Of a stretch of DNA of 64,000 nucleotides, positions 53,260-62,865 are shown piece by piece (the stretch's first letter is position 1; every line of letters begins with the position of its first letter). The translations under genes were made by a program, and so were the position numbers. Where the stretch lies: assembly GCA_011364925.1 (NCBI GenBank), contig RDOA01000015.1, forward strand, positions 1-64,000, written 5' to 3'. Below the pieces are notes generated by a model that ran no database searches, was not told where the DNA came from, and saw only the letters and a program-made list of their open reading frames with translations. Origin of the DNA: Promethearchaeota archaeon. GTDB taxonomy: Archaea > Asgardarchaeota > Lokiarchaeia > Sigyniarchaeales > SOKP01.

Positions 53260-54786
53260 CTAAAAAATTTCACTTATGCTCTTGTATAGAGTAGCACTAT
53301 TGGACTGAAATTGTTCGTGGGTTACAAATAAACTTTGAAAGCTTGGAAGACTCCCAAGTATGCTCGCACCATTAAATATAGCAAACTGTAAGTTTTCTGG
53401 GACAAAAAATCTTAAAACTTCTTCTGATGATTCGTAGAAACCTGAAAATTCTTTTGCAGGTGTAGTATTCTTAATAATCTCGGGAGGAATCTCTGGAATT
53501 CTTGTTGTTTGAATACTTGCTCCACAATACGGACAAAAAAATGACTTAACGTCTTCAATTTCTTTATTACAATTAGAACATAAAATTTTGCCACCTTCAA
53601 GCTTGGAATTTTTAGCCATTTTTACACCTCCAATTGTAAGTTCTGGTAATGCGATTCGACCGTTACAAGATGGACAAAATTCTTTACCATCTGTAAGATC
53701 TACAAGCGTACCACAATGTGGGCATGTATCTTCCTTCTTTTGCGATTTTTCCTTTGGTTTTAACTTTTGCCTTCCTTCCCGCGAAGGTTGAGTAATTTTA
53801 GGTTTAGGGATCTTTCCTAATTGAGGGAGTAATTGGTTTAATTCTAATCTCAGTCTCTCTTCAAATCCAGAATATGAGAGATTTCCACCCGAAATCATAA
53901 TATGAGAAAGAAGATCACTCCAGAAGTATTTATCGATTCCTTGTAAACTATTTATCATTGCCTCTGGTATATTCATAATATTATATCCCAATAAATTAGG
54001 CTTAAACATTACCTCTGGAGCTTCATGGAAAATATAATTTGGAATATTAATGTTTGAACCATCTGGCATCGCAAAACTATAACTTTCATCTACTTTTGGA
54101 GGGTTCTCGGGATCTAAAGCAAAAAAACAATTCTTTTCTTTGATATCTTTAACTATTTCATCTACAGCGCTTGATTCTATATTGATCCCTTCTCTCATAA
54201 GCAAATTTTTTAAATGCTGATTTACATCTATACCAGCTAAAGTTAATTTTTGGACTGATTGCTCAACCATTTCTCCATTTAGAATCGGGCATACCCAAGT
54301 TATCCCATCACCACTTTCTACAACAATTCCAGTCGTAAGACCTACACTGAATAGTGAAAGTATTGGTGTTGGGATCATTATTAAACTTTTTACTCTATGC
54401 GTTTCAAACAAAACTCGGGCAATGTATTCCTTAGTCTCTCGTTGAACAAATGGAGATTCAGTATATAACACGGGATAATTAGCCATGTTTTCGATTCTAA
54501 GTAACGAATAAAAGATGTAATTTAATATTTCATAGTAGTCGTTCCAATCCGTTATCGCACCTCGTTCGATTGGGTGCTTTATTTTTAGAACACCTCTCAT
54601 TTTTGAAGCGTCTGATCCAATATATATATTTCGAGCTCCCACATCAACCATCACAGCTTTATATTTTTCTGTACCTGTGATTGTGGGGAACACAAATCTA
54701 GGACTGGGCTCTCCTGCGAATCCTATTTTAGTGTAGGCTGATCCAATGTCAACAATAATCGGAGTTCCGGGTAATGGGATTGCCAT
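53260..54786 (-). CDS. Actin-related protein with inserted double zinc ribbon
   Basis: The 508-residue protein has the actin core. IVDIGSAYTKIGFAGE (11-26) is the first phosphate loop, GAITDWNDYYEI (76-87) aligns with the actin W-D segment, GIVVESGDGITW (153-164) is the second phosphate loop, HIMISGGNLSYSGF (295-308) is the adenosine motif, and NLQFAIFNGASILGSL near the end matches actin's GGSILASL. Between the last two lies an insert of about 110 residues with a basic linker. It contains two zinc ribbons (Cys355/358/371/374 and Cys403/406/418/421). The insert sits where subdomain 3 continues. The protein may polymerise or act as an ARP scaffold. It is a single gene on its strand with no clear operon partner. 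Confidence 0.88.
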   Translation of the reverse strand: MAIPLPGTPIIVDIGSAYTKIGFAGEPSPRFVFPTITGTEKYKAVMVDVGARNIYIGSDASKMRGVLKIKHPIERGAITDWNDYYEILNYIFYSLLRIENMANYPVLYTESPFVQRETKEYIARVLFETHRVKSLIMIPTPILSLFSVGLTTGIVVESGDGITWVCPILNGEMVEQSVQKLTLAGIDVNQHLKNLLMREGINIESSAVDEIVKDIKEKNCFFALDPENPPKVDESYSFAMPDGSNINIPNYIFHEAPEVMFKPNLLGYNIMNIPEAMINSLQGIDKYFWSDLLSHIMISGGNLSYSGFEERLRLELNQLLPQLGKIPKPKITQPSREGRQKLKPKEKSQKKEDTCPHCGTLVDLTDGKEFCPSCNGRIALPELTIGGVKMAKNSKLEGGKILCSNCNKEIEDVKSFFCPYCGASIQTTRIPEIPPEIIKNTTPAKEFSGFYESSEEVLRFFVPENLQFAIFNGASILGSLPSFQSLFVTHEQFQSNSATLYKSISEIF

Positions 54787-54989
54787 GCTATGATCAATTA
54801 AATTTTTTAAAGTTCTATGTTCTTTTATATAAATCTCTTAATATAAGTATTAGTAAAATACTATTATAAATTGATTTTCCTTAATTAAATAATTTTTCCA
54901 AAAGAAGAAAGATATTTTGAAATATTAAATTAGGATGAATACCTTATTAGTGAGAGAATTAGGCAATACTTTTTTTGTCAAGAATAAAT

Positions 54990-55412
54990 TTACTCGATTT
55001 TTAAAGATTTTTCTAACTTCTTTTCTATATCTTCTAGCTCCACGAAAAGAGTTTTATAAGTTTTAAGTAAATAGTGACCCCAATCGTTTAATTTAACCCA
55101 TCCTCCTCCACCAAGACCCCCTTTTTTGGTTTCTACGGGTGATCTTCCTGATCGCTCTTTAATTTTTTTTAAGATATTCCACGCATATTTATAAGAGTAT
55201 CCACATTCCATTGCCGCTTTGGTTAATGATTTGGGCTCACCCATATCAGCATCATTAATAGAATCAAGTAATTTAGCCCAGCCTGATCCTAATATGTTTT
55301 TGCGATCCTCATCTTGAAATTCTAACCAAAATTTAATACCAAAACCAATTTTACTTTTTAATTTTTCAAAGTTCGAGTTTTTACTCAATTTTTCACTAGA
55401 TGGATCTTCCAT
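54990..55412 (-). CDS. ModE-type winged-helix transcriptional regulator
   Basis: The 140-residue protein has the LysR/ModE-type helix-turn-helix: GWAKLLDSINDADMGEPKSLTKAAMECGYSYKYAWNILKKI is the helical core, followed by a glycine-rich wing GGLGGGGWVKLNDWGHYLL. Molybdate-dependent ModE proteins have a C-terminal ligand domain, which is missing here, so only DNA binding is indicated. A short coiled-coil tail (FVELEDIEKKLEKSL) may dimerise. It could control molybdenum-related genes elsewhere. The motif start and length suit the N-terminal half of ModE. Confidence 0.82.
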   Translation of the reverse strand: MEDPSSEKLSKNSNFEKLKSKIGFGIKFWLEFQDEDRKNILGSGWAKLLDSINDADMGEPKSLTKAAMECGYSYKYAWNILKKIKERSGRSPVETKKGGLGGGGWVKLNDWGHYLLKTYKTLFVELEDIEKKLEKSLKIE

Positions 55413-55518
55413 ATTAATTAATTGATTTCCTCGTTTTAATTGTTTTTTATAGGAGTAAAGAGAAAAACATTAAAGTTAAGTCAATTTTTATTTTGTAAAA
55501 TACCGATTGGTGTCGAAC

Positions 55519-56271
55519 ATGTTTTTTTCTGGTTCAGAGAGTCCAGCAAAAAGAGGACAAAAAGTAATTGGAGAAGTCTATTATTTTGAAGAAAATCCGA
55601 TGCTAGACTGTAATCAATTCGTGATAAACGACAGAAAAACTGGGGAGCTCGCACTTTTTGATTCTGGAAACGGTATATCCTTAAAAAGCCTATTCGAAGG
55701 TATGAAAACATTGGGATTAAATTATCAAAATATAACTAAAGTATATCTAACACACGAGCATGTAGATCATGTTCTTGGGTTATATCCACTTATGAACATT
55801 TTGAAAAATAATCCCCCCGAATTGCACGCGTATGGTGAAACAGCTAAGATCTTGCGTGAGGGAGATGAATCAAAAATCTTTCCGGGAAATCTAGGAATCA
55901 GCCCTAAAATGTTTGGTTTAGAAATTAACCCTTTAGCTATCAATGAACTTGATATTAATGAACCTATTCAAATAGGGTCAGAAATCTCGTTTCAAGTTTA
56001 TTATACTCCTGGTCACTCGCTAGGTTCAATTTCTTACTATGAACCAAATAAAAAAATCCTAATTCCCGGAGATTTAGTGTTTACAGGAGGGAGTTTTGGA
56101 AGATACGATTTTCCAGGGGGATCTTTAGGCGCGTTAATTGAATCTATTAAGTTTGTTAATGAATTGGATGTAAAATATTTACTTCCAGGACATATGGGGA
56201 TAAGTGACAATGGAAACCAACAAATCGATTATTCCTACAAAATGGTTCAATCACTTAAAAACTACTTTTAA
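55519..56271 (+). CDS. MBL-fold metallo-hydrolase
   Basis: From the ATG at 55519 the protein has 250 residues (MFFSGSESPAKRGQKVIGEVYY). TTG and GTG codons just before it are less likely starts. The metal ligands are VYLTHEHVDHVLG, YYTPGHSLGSISYY, IPGDLVFTGG and LLPGHMG. These form the dinuclear site of beta-lactamase-fold hydrolases, of the glyoxalase II-like subgroup. The substrate, perhaps a thioester or phosphodiester, is unknown. The gene stands alone and is divergent from the ModE-like gene with 106 bases between. Confidence 0.88.
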   Translation: MFFSGSESPAKRGQKVIGEVYYFEENPMLDCNQFVINDRKTGELALFDSGNGISLKSLFEGMKTLGLNYQNITKVYLTHEHVDHVLGLYPLMNILKNNPPELHAYGETAKILREGDESKIFPGNLGISPKMFGLEINPLAINELDINEPIQIGSEISFQVYYTPGHSLGSISYYEPNKKILIPGDLVFTGGSFGRYDFPGGSLGALIESIKFVNELDVKYLLPGHMGISDNGNQQIDYSYKMVQSLKNYF

Positions 56272-56427
56272 CATTTAATACATACAGCCCAACTATTTCA
56301 TCTAATTATGAATCTAAAAAACCTAAATTCATATCTCTCTTGATATGTAATTGATAAGAACATTTTTTAAGTCAGATTCTATATAAAAGTTAATCACTAC
56401 ATTAAAAAAAATATCAAATTATAATTT

Positions 56428-56432
56428 GTGAT
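56428..56432 (+). promoter_or_regulatory. GTGAT-type Shine-Dalgarno for the PH-like membrane protein
   Basis: GTGAT at 56428 is 4 bases from ATG at 56437. As with the genes at 38077 and 39473, its GTG is in frame and could be miscalled as a start. Confidence 0.5.
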
Positions 56433-56436
56433 TAAA

Positions 56437-57099
56437 ATGTCTGAAAAAAAAGAAAAAGCGGTAACTGAAATTTATCTTAGATCGTACCCAAAAGTTATCT
56501 TTTTTTGGCCAACGGCACTTGTATCGTTAGTACTATGGCTTTTGCAATTGATTTATCCAACACCCGTTGCGTGGTTCGGGAATGTCTGGCTAATAGTATT
56601 TTTTGTAAATATGTTTATCGTAGCGTTCGATTTTAGCAGTACGAAATTTTTTGTTTTAATCCTTGTTGTCGTAGTTGTGATTATACTCCTGATTTTCCTT
56701 GTACCAGATTTATTTTCTGGAATTGGGACAGGATCATTTAATCCAGGATTGACTGCAGAATTCTATTTTGTTGTCACAATCATAATGGCATTTATTTTAG
56801 GGCTTGTTGTATTGGGATCTCGATTCGACTATTGGAAAATTGAAAGAAATGAGATTTACCATAAAACTGGAATCTTCTCAAGTGCAGAAAGAATTCCTAC
56901 AAAAAGCCTTAGAATTAAGAAGGAAATCCCAGATGTATTTGAATTTTTCATCCTACGTGCAGGCTCAATTACGCTTATGCCAGGCCATGGTGATGTCATC
57001 CCCTTACAAACCGTGCTTAATGTCAACAAAAAGCAGAAACAGATTGACTTCTTATTAAGTTACGTTTCAGTAGAACCCGATGAAGTAGACAACATATAA
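56437..57099 (+). CDS. Membrane protein with C-terminal PH-like (bPH2-type) domain
   Basis: The 220-residue protein starts MSEKKEKAVTEIYLRSYPKV. Four TM segments run near 20-45, 48-65, 70-90 and 105-130 (for example FFVLILVVVVVIILLIFLVP). The C-terminal 90 residues begin FDYWKIERNEIYHKTGIFSS, then ERIPTKSLRIKKEIPDVFEFFILRAGSITLMPGHGD. This resembles YdbT/bPH2-type pleckstrin-homology-like domains of membrane proteins. It would sit at the membrane with the PH-like part facing the cytoplasm. Its function is unknown. The HAD gene follows 66 bases on. Confidence 0.7.
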   Translation: MSEKKEKAVTEIYLRSYPKVIFFWPTALVSLVLWLLQLIYPTPVAWFGNVWLIVFFVNMFIVAFDFSSTKFFVLILVVVVVIILLIFLVPDLFSGIGTGSFNPGLTAEFYFVVTIIMAFILGLVVLGSRFDYWKIERNEIYHKTGIFSSAERIPTKSLRIKKEIPDVFEFFILRAGSITLMPGHGDVIPLQTVLNVNKKQKQIDFLLSYVSVEPDEVDNI

Positions 57100-57165
57100 A
57101 ATTGCATTTTTTTTTTTATTTTTTAATTAAATTTATGAAGTAATCTATATTTTTAAGTAATATTA

Positions 57166-57891
57166 ATGACATATCCTCTTATCTTATTATTCGATTTTGA
57201 CGGCGTAGTAATTACTCAAAAAGCTCTTGAATTTACTGCTTTAAAATTTCTTAAAAAAGAATTTTATAACTGGAAAAATACTGAATCATTAAGATTAATA
57301 GATTTTGCTCGGCTATTTGAGGAATCAGACTCCAGTAATAGATTAAAAGCACTTTTTAATGTTTATCGCGTATATAAAAATTATATCCCAAGTCGATGGA
57401 GGCGGATCTTATTTTTTATAAAATTTAGGAGAACTTATCCAAAATATGAAAAATATGAGACTCTTAAACCTAACTTGAAGGATACATTACTAGAATTAAA
57501 AAAAAAAGGAGTAATATTTGGGATTGTATCTAATACAAGTGGAGAAAGAATAGCTTTTTTCAGAAAGGAATTAAATTTAGATGAGTATTTTTCCGTTTAT
57601 ATTACTCGTGATGATTCAATAATAAGGAAACCTCATGCTTATCCCGTTTTAATTGCGTTAAGGCAAATCAAAAGAGTTTTAGATGTCCCTATAGATAAGT
57701 CAAAGGTGTACCTAATTGGAGACCTTCCAACTGATATCGAATGCGCAATCAATGCGGGAGTGAAGAGTATTGCGCTACTTTCAGGTCATGGCACTCAAAC
57801 TGACTTGGAAATGGCTAATCCAACGATTGTTCTTCAAGAAATTAAGGATATTTTAGAGATTGACCCATTCAAAAATTTATTATTAGATTAA
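57166..57891 (+). CDS. HAD-superfamily hydrolase (phosphatase-like)
   Basis: The 241-residue protein has motif I FDFDGVV, motif II FGIVSNTSG with the Ser/Thr, motif III lysine in IIRKPHAYP, and motif IV YLIGDLPTDIECAINAG. The cap is alpha-helical between 20 and 95 (IPSRWRRILFFIKFRRTYPK). This fits phosphoglycolate-phosphatase-like HAD hydrolases, which dephosphorylate small metabolites in the cytoplasm. The substrate is unknown. It begins a same-strand pair with the 911-residue gene, separated by 19 bases. Confidence 0.88.
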   Translation: MTYPLILLFDFDGVVITQKALEFTALKFLKKEFYNWKNTESLRLIDFARLFEESDSSNRLKALFNVYRVYKNYIPSRWRRILFFIKFRRTYPKYEKYETLKPNLKDTLLELKKKGVIFGIVSNTSGERIAFFRKELNLDEYFSVYITRDDSIIRKPHAYPVLIALRQIKRVLDVPIDKSKVYLIGDLPTDIECAINAGVKSIALLSGHGTQTDLEMANPTIVLQEIKDILEIDPFKNLLLD

Positions 57892-57910
57892 TTATTAAAT
57901 CTCTTTAATA

Positions 57911-60646
57911 ATGTTTAATCTGGAAGAGTTTGAACAAGATCAAGTAGTATATCCTCTCGTTGAAAAACTTAGTAAGTTACTTGAAAAGAATAAGATTGAT
58001 AAGATTGAAAAAGTGATTAAACAGTTAGAAGAACTTTTAAGAGAGGAAGAGCATGCCACAACTGTTTCCTATATTCTTAGTATCATAGCAGAAATCAATC
58101 CTAACTTAATTAGTGAGAGTATACTTACTGAACTAGAAAGCTATATTACCACGGGCAATCCAAAATTAAAAATTAATACATTCATTATAATTGGATTTGC
58201 AATGCTTTCAGATCAGAAATATCTTGATAGGTATTTACCAGAATTTATTCTCCATCTAAAAGATTTAAACAAAGATGTGCGAGGTAATATCTATTACTTT
58301 TTACAGGAGGTTGGAAATTCTAAGCCTGAAAGGTTATGCGCTTATAAAATTGATATTATAAATGCGTTAAAAACCGAAAATGTTGAAGAGAATCTAATTT
58401 CGCTAATGAGTTTTCTTGAAAAATGTACGCAATTTGACTTTGAAAACTTATACAATGTTAGAGAAGTTTTAAAAACACTCGTTAAACGGTATTATTCCAC
58501 TGACTCTTCTGCAATTTATAATAAAATATTAAATCTAGTGAAAAAGTTATTTCCATCCATTAATGATTTAAACGTTGAGGATTATGGATTAGATCAGATT
58601 TTAGACGCTGTTCAGAATTGCTTTTTAATGAAGAAACACAATTTTACTGAGATATCTGAGTCACTAAATGTTGATTTAAAAGATTACATTAAAAATTTGA
58701 GTGAGAAAGACCATAACGACCGAAAGATATCTTTTTACATAAACCAAAAGGAACAAAAAGAAACATATATCTATGAACTTGAGAAGGAAAAACTATTAGA
58801 TTTATTCGGAAAGGAAGAAAAATTACAAAAAAAGAATATTCTTCGGGTTTTTTCTCCGATTATTCATACAGAGCCCGAATTAAGACAATTTATAAATATG
58901 TTAATTAAACTAGGGCATATAAAAGGATTTTATTCAAAATTGGGTTTCTTTTACTCGTATAATTATTTAAAATCAGAAATATTAAATGATTTTTATAATC
59001 ATGGAACAATTGATCTTACGAAATTTGACTATTTCCCCCCTGAATTCGTTAATAATATTATAAGAGATATATCAGATCTAACTAAACAAGTATTTCTGAT
59101 GGGGAAAAATAACACTACTTACTATTCTTTAAAAAAAATTCAACAAGAAATTAACACTGAAGCAGCGAAGAATACTATTATTGATTTAAAAGAATACCGT
59201 GAACATCTATTAGAAAAGGATTTTATTCGACTGATCAAAAATCTCCCAAAGGGTTATTTAACTTTCTTTAGATCAGGGACTCAATGGTTAACAAATGTTG
59301 GATTATTGAAGGTTAAAAAAGAGATTGAAAATTCTAAACTTATTGGATATTATTCAATTCCAATGCTCTCAGAAAAATTACATGTTAAAAGAGAGTTGTT
59401 AGTTCAAGTTCTTGAGACCTTCATTGATATTAGAAGTGGAATATTCGATAAAAACAAGGAAATTTTCTATTATACTAAGTTTCTAAATCAGGAGATCGAG
59501 AAAATTAACACGATAATAGATCAAAACGAGAGAGAGAAACAAATAAACTTAATGGCAAAAAATTTAAACATCGATAGGAGTCATATCATTACAAAATTGG
59601 ACGAGAATTTAAAATCAATAGGGGAAGAAATTAAGGAGATGGACACGATCAAAATTAACGATTATATTGAAAAAACAGGCATGTCCTATAACCTGTTTAT
59701 CGAATTTATCAATGATCTCGGTTTAAATTATTTCAAGAAAGGAGGCGAACTCATTTTTAAGGAGAGTAAAATCGAAGAATCTAAGCACAATATTAAACTA
59801 ATGCTGATTAATAAATCTAAATCTGAGGACATCATACATTTGGGAGATCTCGATGTTACTTCTAGTATCGTTGAGGAATTACTTAAGGAGCTCCAAAACG
59901 ATGAAAAAGTTAATGGAGTTTTTCATTTTCACGACGGGGAGCTAATTTTTTACACTGAAAAAGGAATTGAAAATTTAATGTTGGAAAATAGTTTCATGTT
60001 TTCATTTAATGATTTTTTTTACGATAAAATCTTGGATGATAAAGAAATAGAAACTTTATTATCTATTTTTAATAAGTTGGTTAGTAAGAAGCTTTTGAAA
60101 GGCACTTTTGATAATGATTCGTTAACATTTGCCAGTTCTGATGTAATCTTCGCACAAGATTATAATAAAATTTTATCTCAATTCGAAAAAATAGTAACAG
60201 AATATACGACGATTTTTAAAACTGAATTTGAAAAGATTAAGAAGATTTTGACTAAATCTAAAGAAACGATATTTCCTCAAGAAATTAAATTTATCCAAGA
60301 AAGAATTGATTTGATCAACGAAAAGTATATACATTGGAGAAACGGAATAGAATCGTTTGTAAGAAAAGCTAATGCTTCACTCCTAAAGAAGCAAGGGTTT
60401 ACCATCAAAAAATACAAAACTATGACGATTTCAGCAGAAAAAAAAGATGAAATTAAGTATTTTGAAGAAGATCCATATATTCTTGATTTAATTTCTGAGT
60501 TTAATAAATGGGTAAAAGCATTCAATGAGTTAGAATTAAAATATGGGAATGTAATATTTTATCAAAAAAGATTAATAAATGATGCAGATAATAAGGACAG
60601 TAGGAAAGTATTAGATGATTTATTGAAGAAATTAAACTTAATCTAA
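57911..60646 (+). CDS. Large helical-repeat protein with tandem winged-helix-like segments, unknown function
   Basis: The 911-residue protein has no membrane segment or catalytic motif. Residues 1-230 are short helices like HEAT repeats (NTFIIIGFAMLSDQKYLDRYL, NKDVRGNIYYFLQEVGNSKP). From about 250 to 790 repeating helix-helix-helix-wing units occur (KNTIIDLKEYREHLLEKDFI, GYYSIPMLSEKLHVKRELLVQVLETFID, KINDYIEKTGMSYNLFIEFI). These look like tandem winged helices. The end (780-911) is helical and basic. The layout recalls UFL1, PCI or cullin-like scaffolds, but I see no specific residues to claim that. It overlaps the HAD operon. Confidence 0.72.
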   Translation: MFNLEEFEQDQVVYPLVEKLSKLLEKNKIDKIEKVIKQLEELLREEEHATTVSYILSIIAEINPNLISESILTELESYITTGNPKLKINTFIIIGFAMLSDQKYLDRYLPEFILHLKDLNKDVRGNIYYFLQEVGNSKPERLCAYKIDIINALKTENVEENLISLMSFLEKCTQFDFENLYNVREVLKTLVKRYYSTDSSAIYNKILNLVKKLFPSINDLNVEDYGLDQILDAVQNCFLMKKHNFTEISESLNVDLKDYIKNLSEKDHNDRKISFYINQKEQKETYIYELEKEKLLDLFGKEEKLQKKNILRVFSPIIHTEPELRQFINMLIKLGHIKGFYSKLGFFYSYNYLKSEILNDFYNHGTIDLTKFDYFPPEFVNNIIRDISDLTKQVFLMGKNNTTYYSLKKIQQEINTEAAKNTIIDLKEYREHLLEKDFIRLIKNLPKGYLTFFRSGTQWLTNVGLLKVKKEIENSKLIGYYSIPMLSEKLHVKRELLVQVLETFIDIRSGIFDKNKEIFYYTKFLNQEIEKINTIIDQNEREKQINLMAKNLNIDRSHIITKLDENLKSIGEEIKEMDTIKINDYIEKTGMSYNLFIEFINDLGLNYFKKGGELIFKESKIEESKHNIKLMLINKSKSEDIIHLGDLDVTSSIVEELLKELQNDEKVNGVFHFHDGELIFYTEKGIENLMLENSFMFSFNDFFYDKILDDKEIETLLSIFNKLVSKKLLKGTFDNDSLTFASSDVIFAQDYNKILSQFEKIVTEYTTIFKTEFEKIKKILTKSKETIFPQEIKFIQERIDLINEKYIHWRNGIESFVRKANASLLKKQGFTIKKYKTMTISAEKKDEIKYFEEDPYILDLISEFNKWVKAFNELELKYGNVIFYQKRLINDADNKDSRKVLDDLLKKLNLI

Positions 60647-60663
60647 ACAATTATAATTATCAC

Positions 60664-61014
60664 TTATTTTACTTGCCCTTCTTCAATTTGAGATATGATT
60701 TCCTCAATATCGATTTTTTGGGAAGATTTAATCTTATATGATTTTGGTGAATATGTACCATTCACTTCCAAAATACCTTCTTTTTCAAGATAATTAAGAG
60801 ATCTCCATATAAAATTAATTTTTGAGCGATTTGAGGCTTTAATGTTATTACATCGTCTTATACTCTTAGTGGTAACTAAGTTGATGTTATTATCAATTAA
60901 TTTATTTATTGCTTCCAACGTCTCCCTCAAATTACTTGAAAAAAAGTCCATAGAAAACTCGCTCATCAAAAAAAGAATTTTACTAATCGGTGTAATTAAT
61001 TTATTCTTAAGCAT
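60664..61014 (-). CDS. Winged-helix-like DNA-binding protein
   Basis: The 116-residue protein has helices LRETLEAINKLIDNNINLV, KSIRRCNNIKASNRSKINFIWRSLNYLEKEGIL and a short wing ending in EVNGTYSPKSYKIK. This is the shape of a winged helix. The first 16 residues before the second methionine (MSEFSMDFF) may not belong, and a start at 60966 is possible. It could be a transcription regulator. It converges with the 911-residue gene (17 bases) and lies after PurH on the minus strand, 101 bases downstream. Confidence 0.6.
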   Translation of the reverse strand: MLKNKLITPISKILFLMSEFSMDFFSSNLRETLEAINKLIDNNINLVTTKSIRRCNNIKASNRSKINFIWRSLNYLEKEGILEVNGTYSPKSYKIKSSQKIDIEEIISQIEEGQVK

Positions 61015-61115
61015 TTAAAAACTTTTTTTCTACGGAAATAAAACAGCTCAAAACATTTATTATGAGATCATTACATACTCTATCCATAATAAAAAGGAAA
61101 ATTAGATTGACATTC

Positions 61116-62714
61116 TTAATGCCGAAAAACTCTCTTACCGCAAAACACTAATGCACAATCTAACTCATTTGCGCGTTTGATGACAGCGTCATCACGAATG
61201 GAACCTCCTGGATTGATGATAGCTTTAGCACCTGCGTTCACAGCTGCTTCTAATCCATCAGGAAATGGAAAGAAAGAATCTGTACCCATCACGGAATTCT
61301 TCAGTTCATTTTCATGTCCAAATTCCAACGCTTTTTGTGCCGCTAATTTGACTACATGTACTCGACTATGTTGTCCAGCACCTATACCAATTGTATAAAT
61401 TCCATTATCATAGTATTGAGCAAAACAAGCAGAATTAGATTTTGTCCATTTCGAGACTCTATAAGCAAAAATTAACGCTTCCTTTTCTTTGCTAGTTACT
61501 TGTTTATTGCTTACAACATTCCATTCTTTAATGATAGGTTTATGGTCATATTCTTGTACTAATATACCACCCAATACCCCCCTGATTTCCAAGTTTTCAT
61601 ATATTAAGTCTCGCTTTTCCAGTAAATCTCCAAATTCAATAATCCTCATATCTTTTTTTTGTCTTAATATCTCTAATGCTTCATTTTCAAATGAAGGAGC
61701 TAAAATAACTTCTACAAATATCTTTTCTTTGTTTACAATGTAATCTGCCGCATTTACCGTAAGTTCTTTGTTTACTCCCCAAATTCCACCGAATGCGGAT
61801 AAGGGATCTGTCTTGAAGGCCTTCTTAATAGACTCTAATTGGTCTGATTTATCTATGGCGATCCCATTTGGACTGGTATGTTTCAAAATTGCCGATATAT
61901 AGGTATCTCGATCGAAATCTAGAAGCATTTGAATACATGCATCAATATCTAAAAAGTTATTGAATGATATTTGTTTTCCTCCTATTTGTTTAAGATCATG
62001 GAGTCCGTATCTACTTGAGAGATCTTTATAATAAGCAGCAGCTTGATCCCAGTTTTCTCCATAACGACAATCTTGAATTTTCTCATATGCATTAAAAAGG
62101 TGGGTTTTCATAAGTTGTCCTGGGTGAAAGTGGTTTTGCAAATAATTCGAAATTGTTGCGTTATAATCAGCCATAATTGTGAAGACTTCTTGAGCTAACA
62201 TTGCTCTCGTTTCGTTTTTAATACCTTTTAATTCTTCTAATTCTTTAATAATTCTATCGTAATACTTGGGGCTTGGCACAACGACAACATCAGGAAAGTT
62301 TTTTGCAGCAGCTCTTATCATTGTAGGACCACCTATATCGATCATTTCCAATGCTTCAGGTAAAGTGATATCTGGCTTAGAAATTGCCTCCTTAAATTGA
62401 TATAAATTACAAACAACCATATCAATAGGTGGAATATTATATTTAAGGGCATCTTCGTAATCCTTGATTAGTTCTCGTCGAAAAAGTATTCCTCCTTCAA
62501 TTTTAGGATGCAATGTCTTGACTCTCCCATCAAACATCTCTGGTGAACCTGTGTAATTAGAGATTTTCTCAAATTTGATATCATTTTTCTCTAAAAGCTT
62601 TCCTGTTCCACCTGTCGATATGACTTCAATTCCAAATTTAGTCAACGACCTAACAAATTCAATAATGTTATTCTTATCAAAGACACTAACAATAGCTCTT
62701 TCTATTTTTTTCAT
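61116..62714 (-). CDS. purH: Bifunctional AICAR formyltransferase/IMP cyclohydrolase PurH
   Basis: The 532-residue protein carries the cyclohydrolase domain (ERAIVSVFDKNNIIEFVRSL, STGGTGKLL, FDGRVKTLHPKIEGGIL). The AICAR transformylase domain follows (CRYGENWDQAAAYY, FNNFLDIDA, LKHTSPNGIAI, FGGIWGVNKEL, GAGQHSRVHVVKLA, FFPFPDGLEAAVNAGAKAIINPGGS). It uses formyl-THF to make IMP, the last two steps of purine synthesis. Classical PurH is rarer in archaea than PurO/PurP, so this gene may be a transfer from bacteria. The next gene upstream is IMP-dehydrogenase-like, giving a purine cluster. Length is normal. Confidence 0.95.
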   Translation of the reverse strand: MKKIERAIVSVFDKNNIIEFVRSLTKFGIEVISTGGTGKLLEKNDIKFEKISNYTGSPEMFDGRVKTLHPKIEGGILFRRELIKDYEDALKYNIPPIDMVVCNLYQFKEAISKPDITLPEALEMIDIGGPTMIRAAAKNFPDVVVVPSPKYYDRIIKELEELKGIKNETRAMLAQEVFTIMADYNATISNYLQNHFHPGQLMKTHLFNAYEKIQDCRYGENWDQAAAYYKDLSSRYGLHDLKQIGGKQISFNNFLDIDACIQMLLDFDRDTYISAILKHTSPNGIAIDKSDQLESIKKAFKTDPLSAFGGIWGVNKELTVNAADYIVNKEKIFVEVILAPSFENEALEILRQKKDMRIIEFGDLLEKRDLIYENLEIRGVLGGILVQEYDHKPIIKEWNVVSNKQVTSKEKEALIFAYRVSKWTKSNSACFAQYYDNGIYTIGIGAGQHSRVHVVKLAAQKALEFGHENELKNSVMGTDSFFPFPDGLEAAVNAGAKAIINPGGSIRDDAVIKRANELDCALVFCGKRVFRH

Positions 62715-62865
62715 TGTAGTCTACTCTATTATTATCTAATATTATAAGCAAAATTGACATTATAAAGTAAAGAAGAGTAATGTTTTAAGTTAATTAATAG
62801 GCATTTAATAAAAGTGTATTCTGTTAAGTCTATAATGTTGTAAAAAATTGAAAAATGGATGAACG

